Below the pieces are notes generated by a model. That model was not told the DNA's origin. It did not search any database and worked only from the letters and a program-made list of their open reading frames with translations. The position numbers and the translations under genes are program-made. This document shows, one piece after another, positions 58,443 to 64,000 of a stretch of DNA of 64,000 bases (position 1 is its first letter; every line of letters starts with the position of its first letter). The DNA lies in the NCBI RefSeq assembly GCF_000002075.1, contig NW_004797435.1, forward strand, positions 25,490 through 89,489. Direction: 5' to 3'. This DNA is from Aplysia californica (taxonomy: Eukaryota; Mollusca; Gastropoda; Aplysiida; Aplysiidae).

Positions 58443-58966
58443 GTACGTATATCAAAGCACACTTATCTTACTCCTCTGTCTCTTGGATTTTTCTTTGTTG
58501 TACATTTTATTTTGTGTATGAGCATTATTTAAGCGCATTGCTGAAGATTCAGTTGAAACGCCCTTCACGGTTTAAGATTTTAGAGGTTAAGTAAGGTTAG
58601 TTTGTTCGGTTATGTATCAAGTTCATCTCGAACAATTTTTACAGCGGAACCGGTTAGCGAATGTGCTGACAACAGTAGATCTACCGGTTTCACTAGACTT
58701 TCAGTTGCTTAAGAGACCACTTTTCAATAGATAGAAGTCTTTGCATCTAAAATTTAGCAGTCAGTTTCTAGATCTAGATGCAGGATTGTAGATCTAGGAT
58801 CAGTCTCCTCTGTCACACTCTACTCTGTGGATTCCAGTTTCCCTCATCTTCAAGTGTCAACTGACCCCAAGTCCAACCCAGGCGCTTTTTTCGGTAGTTC
58901 CTACTCCCCTTATTTTGACTTATTTTATTCCAAATTGGCAAAATTGAGCTTGATTTTGTATTTGAG

Positions 58967-60540
58967 ACGGCCACCTCTATTCTCAGCCGGAGTGATAATA
59001 GTGCAGGCGAGTCTTGTGGCTATTCTCACCCGGTGCGCATTCACCAAATTTTGCGTTCACCCTAAACCACAGAATTCTACACTGTGATAACAGAAAAATT
59101 GTAGAATTCTGTGCCGTGAACAAACGTTCCATTACATTGTAGCCTACTAAAAGCGTACGATTTTGTCTGTGGGCAGTGGAGAGAGAGAGAGAAAGAGAGA
59201 GAGGAGTAGCGCGAGAATTTCCGGGCAAAACAAAATGGCGACCCGCGTAGTTCGGCTCGATTCGAAAAGTTAAATAGCTGTAGCATCTTTGTAGACAACC
59301 AAATTAATTTACTTTTGTGTTTTAACATCATTTTTTAACTTTGTTTTGATCAATTTGATCGTCCACACCGATAGACAGTATTCAGAAAGAGACAGAGAGA
59401 GAGAAGAGGGGAGGAGTTGATCTTGCGAGAACTTCCGGGCGGGTGAGAATAGCCACTTTCATTTGAGACAAGCGGATAGGCCTATTTAGCCTAGATACTT
59501 AGGCCACCTGTATTCTCACCCCGGGTCTTTTGGCTATTCTCACCCGGTGCGCGTTCACCATTTTAGCCTAGATCTAGGCCAACAAATTTTGCGTTCACCC
59601 TAAACCACAAAATTCTACACTGTGATAACAGAAAAATTGTAGAATTCTGTGCCGTGAACAAACGTTCCATTACATTGTAGCCTACTAAAAGCGTACGATT
59701 TTGTCTGTGGGCAGTGGAGAGAGAGAGAGAAAGAGAGAGAGGAGTAGCGCGAGAATTTCCGGGCAAAACAAAATGGCGACCCGCGTAGTTCGGCTCGATT
59801 CGAAAAGTTAAATAGCTGTAGCATCTTTGTAGACAACCAAATTAATTTACTTTTGTGTTTTAACATCATTTTTTAACTTTGTTTTGATCAATTTGATCGT
59901 CCACACCGATAGACAGTATTCAGAAAGAGACAGAGAGAGAGAAGAGGGGAGGAGTTGATCTTGCGAGAACTTCCGGGCGGGTGAGAATAGCCACTTTCAT
60001 TTGAGACAAGCGGATAGGCCTATTTAGCCTAGATACTTAGGCCACCTGTATTCTCACCCCGGGTCTTTTGGCTATTCTCACCCGGTGCGCGTTCACCATT
60101 TTAGCCTAGATCTAGGCCAACAAATTTTGCGTTCACCCTAAACCACAAAATTCTACACTGTGATAACAGAAAAATTGTAGAATTCTGTGCCGTGAACAAA
60201 CGTTCTATTACAACTGTAGCCTACTAAAAGCATACAATTTTGTCTGTGAGCAGTGGAGAGAGAGAGAGAGAAAAAGAGAGAGAGAGAGGAGTAGCGCGAG
60301 AACATCCGGTCAAAACAAAATGGCGACCTGCGTAGTTCGGCTTGATTCGAAAAGTTAAATACCCGTAGCATCTTTGTAGACAACAAAATTAATTTACTTT
60401 TGTGTTTTAACATAATTTTTTAACTTTGTTTTGGTCAATTTGATCGTCCACACCGATAGACAGTATTCAGAAAGAGACAGAGAGAGAAGAGGGGAGGAGT
60501 AGATCTTGCGAGAACTTCCGGGCAAAACAAAATGGCGACC
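58967..60540 (-). repeat. Hairpin element family B, 538-bp tandem triplication
   Basis: The same point (GTAGAATTCTGTG) occurs at 59101, 59639 and 60177, exactly 538 bases apart. Units 1 and 2 agree in the right part (CGTTCCATTACATTGTAG), units 2 and 3 in the left part (ACCACAAAATTCTACACTG, and the AGCGGATAGGCCTATTTAGC linker). A further partial, more diverged unit lies at 60540-60800. The array sits in PDHB intron 1. Confidence 0.9.
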
Positions 60541-60809
60541 CCCGTTGTTTGGCTCGATTCGAAAAGTGAAATAGCCATAGCTGCAGCATCTTTGTAGTCG
60601 ATAAAATTAGCTTACTTTTGTGCTATAACGTAATCTTTTCTTTGCCTTTATCCATTTGATCATCCACATCGATAGAAAGTTTTCCGAAATTAGGAAAAAC
60701 AGGTCTTTTTTCAAACCGGGTGAGAATAGCCTACGGTCGCAAGTCTCACCCAGGGTGAGAGGTCGATCGTATTTCTATTCTCACCCCGGATGAGAATAGC
60801 CACTTCCAG

Positions 60810-62180
60810 ATACTTAACTAGATCTAGATTCTAGATCTAGATCTAGGCCTGAACACCAATGGCCGATTAGTAATAGCCATCTTGTTTGACCTCGCAAGGG
60901 GGATGCCCACCGCGTCATCTGATCGTGATTCTAAAATATTGATGATTTTGCGTAATGCGTGGTTTGGTTGGCACTGGCAGTTTACAAGCTTCCGTCTTTG
61001 AGACTTTCCTAGGTGGTTTCCTCTAGTGTACTGATGCGTCTAAACGTAGAACGACGCACTTGCCTGATTGGCGGCTAATTTTAGCAATGTGATGTCATAA
61101 CATCCTGGGATACCCACAGACTATTTTTAGAAGGCCGTGGAGATAACAAAGATCATGTAGTAGAGACAAAGATTCTCCACTTAGAGAATCTTTGGAGGTA
61201 GGCTACCGCATGGAACAACATGTTGGGTCTGTGGCTTGATGTGTTATAAACACCGGCACCGAATCGATGTGTTTCGCATGGTAAAATTTCACACTTGCGG
61301 GTAACTGCAGTCAGTCAGCCATGCTCTACTGATTAGTTACAAGGTTTCTGGTTTGTTAATAACATTTCGGAATTCCGGTAGTGGTGCTTGAAATTGAAAC
61401 ACGGTAAACGCAGAAACGGTAAAGCGCGCAAAAATTGCCGCCGGAAGATTACACCTCCTCCCTCCTCCGGGCGTGATAAACAATGCGCAGAAGAGAATAG
61501 CAACAGCATCATAGGAACACCGCATCATAATACATTCCGATATTCCTGGAAAAACATCACACCAAAGCGTTGTGCTGTCAAAGATTCTCTGCACGATCGT
61601 TGGTGCCATTGGGCTTGGGTTGGCAAAATTTAGATGTAGTCACTTGTTGGAGGGGTATCCCGGTCTGGCGTCAAAGAAAAGATGGCCACCTTACCTTAAA
61701 ATAGTTTGCATCGTTCTACGGGTAGTCGCATGTTACTGCTATTGCACCTCACAGTATCTATTTGCAAACCTTGCAGTCTTGAATTAGATCTACTCCATTT
61801 GCAGCTCAGCATCCTATTAAGTCCAATCTCTTGTAAAAGTGCTTCATTTCTTGGGCTTATAAAACTTTAAAAGAAACGATCCGGATCGAAACGGTCGATC
61901 ATTTGCACTGCGTCATTGAACTTTGTTTGAACGTCCTTTTGTACGTAGGCCTACTCTTAGTTTTCTTCTTCTTCTCAGTTTACGTAGTATACAGCACACA
62001 GAGTATCTCCTTATGGGGCCCCCCATCTGCAGGGGCCATTCATTTTTATAGTTTACAAATAATTATGGTGAGGGGAAAATATAAATAAGTAAGAACAGAC
62101 TGAAATACCTAAGTAATACAAGACCCCAGTGCCCCACTGTTGTTGACTGGATATAATGAATGTACGTGTATAATGTGTGT
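60810..62180. other. PDHB intron 1, nothing coding recognised
   Basis: Only a small hairpin (AAGATTCTC/GAGAATCTT, 61170-61193) and CTAGATCTAG words (60820-60845). Open frames at 61388-61787 show no known motif and no good splice borders. Confidence 0.5.
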
Positions 62181-62182
62181 GT

Positions 62183-62445
62183 GTAATATATACTCTAAAA
62201 TGTTCTCCTTTCTCCTCCTTTCCTGTTTCCCAGTCCTAATCTGTCACCTGTTTTCATCTCCCCCCCCCCGGCCTTCTCTGGGCTCCTGTCTCCTTTATTC
62301 TTGACTGTTTTTATATATTGTGTTCTCCTGGTTCTTACTGATGTCTTTCGGCCACACCCCTGATCTTAGGGATCTAACACCTAGCTTTCTCCATGGGCGT
62401 AAAATCTCGGAGTACCCTTGTGTGCAAGTTGCCCACGTTTAAGAG
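62183..62445 (+). mobile_element. SINE family D1 fragment
   Basis: Diverged body: CTCCTTTCCTGTTTCCCAG, GGCCACACCCCTGATCTTAG, AAATCTCGGAGTACCCTTGT and GCAAGTTGCCCACGTT. Head and tail are missing. Confidence 0.7.
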
Positions 62446-62464
62446 AATTAAATGTTAAAAGTTT

Positions 62465-62655
62465 AACAGTATGTGTTGGGTGGTTGGCAGGTGCTCTGGT
62501 GTGGTCTGCTACTCCTTCCTATCAAACATTTATCATCTTTCTCTCTTCTCCTTCTGTTTTGTGCATGGTTTTCTGTTGTAACACCTCCAATATTTCGCAC
62601 TTATATGACTTTTAAATTGTTTTGTAAGTGCCAGAAAACTCTTACTGAAAATTAC
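62465..62655 (+). mobile_element. SINE family D2 copy
   Basis: GGGTGGTTGGCAGGTGCTCT, CTCTTCTCCTTCTGTTTTG, TTCTGTTGTAACACCTCCAA and GCACTTATATGACTTTTAAA, ending in AAAACTCTTAC. It directly follows the D1 fragment and lies about 65 bases before PDHB exon 2. Confidence 0.75.
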
Positions 62656-62720
62656 GAAACAGGATGTTCTTCTTCCCTTGGAAAGCTTTTTTAAATTAAA
62701 ATATTAAAATATGTCAACAG

Positions 62721-62789
62721 AAGCAGGCAAAGACATGGAGTCAACTATCGAGATGCTTGAGCACATCAGCTTCTCGCGCAGCAACACAG
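62721..62789 (+). CDS. PDHB: PDHB, second coding exon
   Basis: After ACAG, 23 codons: KQAKTWSQLSRCLSTSASRA ATQ (written in two parts), then donor GTTGGT in phase 0. Arg/Lys/Ser/Thr/Ala-rich with no acidic residue: the second half of a mitochondrial presequence. This is where animal PDHB has the exon just before the conserved VRDALN start. Phase matches on both sides. The acceptor is weak (few pyrimidines), so transcript evidence would be welcome. Confidence 0.75.
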
Positions 62790-63796
62790 GTTGGTGTTTC
62801 AGTCTATTTTGAACCCTAACCCCCCCTCCCCCCTCCCCCCTCTCCCCCCACCAAAAAATAAAAAAATTTTAATGTAGAATTTTGTTGTTTTGAAGTTGAT
62901 TAAATTGTTCATAAATTCAGGTCCAGAGCCGAATAAACGTAATACTTGTAGACGTGATGCTTGAATAGTTGCAGTTAGATAGGAGGAGCGAGAGAAAAAC
63001 TGCTTCTGATATAGATGTGTTTGTAATCCTGCACAATTAATTTCTTTATTTCACTTTGAATGAAACCTTGGCAAAGACAAACTGGATGTCAAGAATTTTG
63101 AATAAAAAATCTTATATATTGAAATTAATTTTTGATAGTTGGCCTCTCTCAGTTAACAAAATGCTGCTAATTTTACCTACCAGGACATATTTCACTTATT
63201 CTCTTTTACTTGTTTAAGTTGACAAAGTGTATATTTCTCATCATTAATTCATGAACAAATAGAAGACTGCCAGCTGGTGATGTCCTGTCCCATTGTCATG
63301 TGTTCAGTGGAATTACTAATTCCATATATATTATGTTAGGTTGAGCGTCTCTTTTTTTTTTACTGTTTAGTTTGTGCGCTCATGGGTGTTTATTGACCCA
63401 ACTTGGGTGTAAATGAATGAAGTTGGTTCCATATAAGAATTTAGTGATTTTTTGTCATGGGGGCTGATGGTTAACTGAAACCCTGTATCACCTTTGGCTG
63501 TTGTTGCCAATGTTTTTATCAAAGATTTTGTGTGCACCGAGGAAATTACTGCATTCTTTAGATAACCCTTCTCATATTTTTATTTGTTTGTATCTCTTAT
63601 CTGTTTCATTCTTTTAAATTTTAAAATAGCTTCTTTCATGGCTGGCCTTCTGCATTGAGAATACAGCAAATTGGACACAGCTATCCATTTCTCCTTCACT
63701 TCTGATGCCTTATATTATTTACATTTTTGTGTTCAACTCTCCTCTTATTTTGTCTTTTTATCTATATTTCTGGCCTGCAATCTTTTCTTTTTGTAG

Positions 63797-63904
63797 ATGC
63801 ATGTAAGAGATGCTCTGAACGCTGCTATGGATGAGGAGATCGAAAGAGATGACAAGGTTTTTGTCATGGGAGAGGAGGTGGCTCAGTATGATGGAGCATA
63901 CAAA
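63797..63904 (+). CDS. PDHB: PDHB, third coding exon
   Basis: 36 codons: [20 protein letters not shown], then [16 protein letters not shown], almost identical to animal PDHB. The acceptor TTTTTGTAG ends at 63796; donor GTAAGA follows 63904 in phase 0. PDHB pairs with PDHA to form the E1 heterotetramer of the mitochondrial pyruvate dehydrogenase complex, which decarboxylates pyruvate with thiamine diphosphate. The Glu that activates the cofactor, expected shortly after this segment, lies in the next exon beyond the window, as does most of the about 360-residue protein. No stop or frame damage. Confidence 0.97.
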
Positions 63905-64000
63905 GTAAGAATGTCTACACGTGATTTTCATTTATGTCTGTCCTTTCATGAGCTTGATGTATAGCTAGGCCAAATGTTTAGAAGATGTTGGGGGCTCTTG

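Noticed and set aside
61388-61787. Overlapping plus-strand ORFs in PDHB intron 1
   Set aside because: No motif and no good splice sites; a phase-correct PDHB exon pair already spans this intron.

Overview
This is a piece of a repeat-rich invertebrate nuclear genome. It is most likely a mollusc, probably a gastropod, but that is an inference. Reasons: two conserved metazoan mitochondrial genes are split by kilobase introns with GT-AG borders; a five-kilobase non-LTR element with an RNase H domain resembles the I/Nimb group known from snails; and there are tRNA-derived SINEs, many small TIR elements, long dinucleotide microsatellites and two 100-base assembly gaps. No rRNA, true tRNA gene, CRISPR array, operon or LTR/virus-like element was recognised.

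Host genes. (1) SLC25A3, the mitochondrial phosphate carrier, lies on the minus strand. Its non-coding first exon ends at 44779. Coding exons are 44631-44514, 31821-31517, 29726-29545 and 21280-21108. All phases match and give 259 residues. The C-terminal third is not visible between 1 and 21107. (2) PDHB, pyruvate dehydrogenase E1 beta, lies on the plus strand. Exons 58401-58442, 62721-62789 and 63797-63904 give a mitochondrial presequence and the start of the enzyme (73 residues); the gene runs off the right edge. (3) A probable first coding exon of an unidentified gene is at 54613-54522 (minus). SLC25A3 and PDHB are divergent, about 14 kb apart, and both serve mitochondrial energy metabolism.

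Layout. 1-21 kb: no host exon seen. It holds TIR-element copies, a LINE tail nested in one of them, palindromic repeats, a Tc1/mariner relic, a pogo-like element, a deleted PIF/Harbinger element at 15.8-16.5 kb and a degenerate transposon ORF at 17.3-18.3 kb. 21-44.6 kb: the SLC25A3 body, whose introns carry the LINE (22.4-28 kb, with a SINE inside), further SINEs, a multi-layer nest at 31.9-34.3 kb, a hAT-like element at 38-39.5 kb and mixed hairpin elements at 40-44.4 kb. 45-58 kb: intergenic, with more SINE, LINE-tail and TIR copies and palindromic arrays. 58.4-64 kb: PDHB, whose first intron contains a 538-bp tandem triplication.

Most notable: an unclassified TIR family with exact 7-bp target duplications; several hairpin repeat families built on one frame (TATTC, two bases, AC, core, GT, two bases, GAATA); a Harbinger element in which both genes are cut and fused at a deletion point; and two SINE copies sharing the same 3' flank, suggesting 3' transduction.
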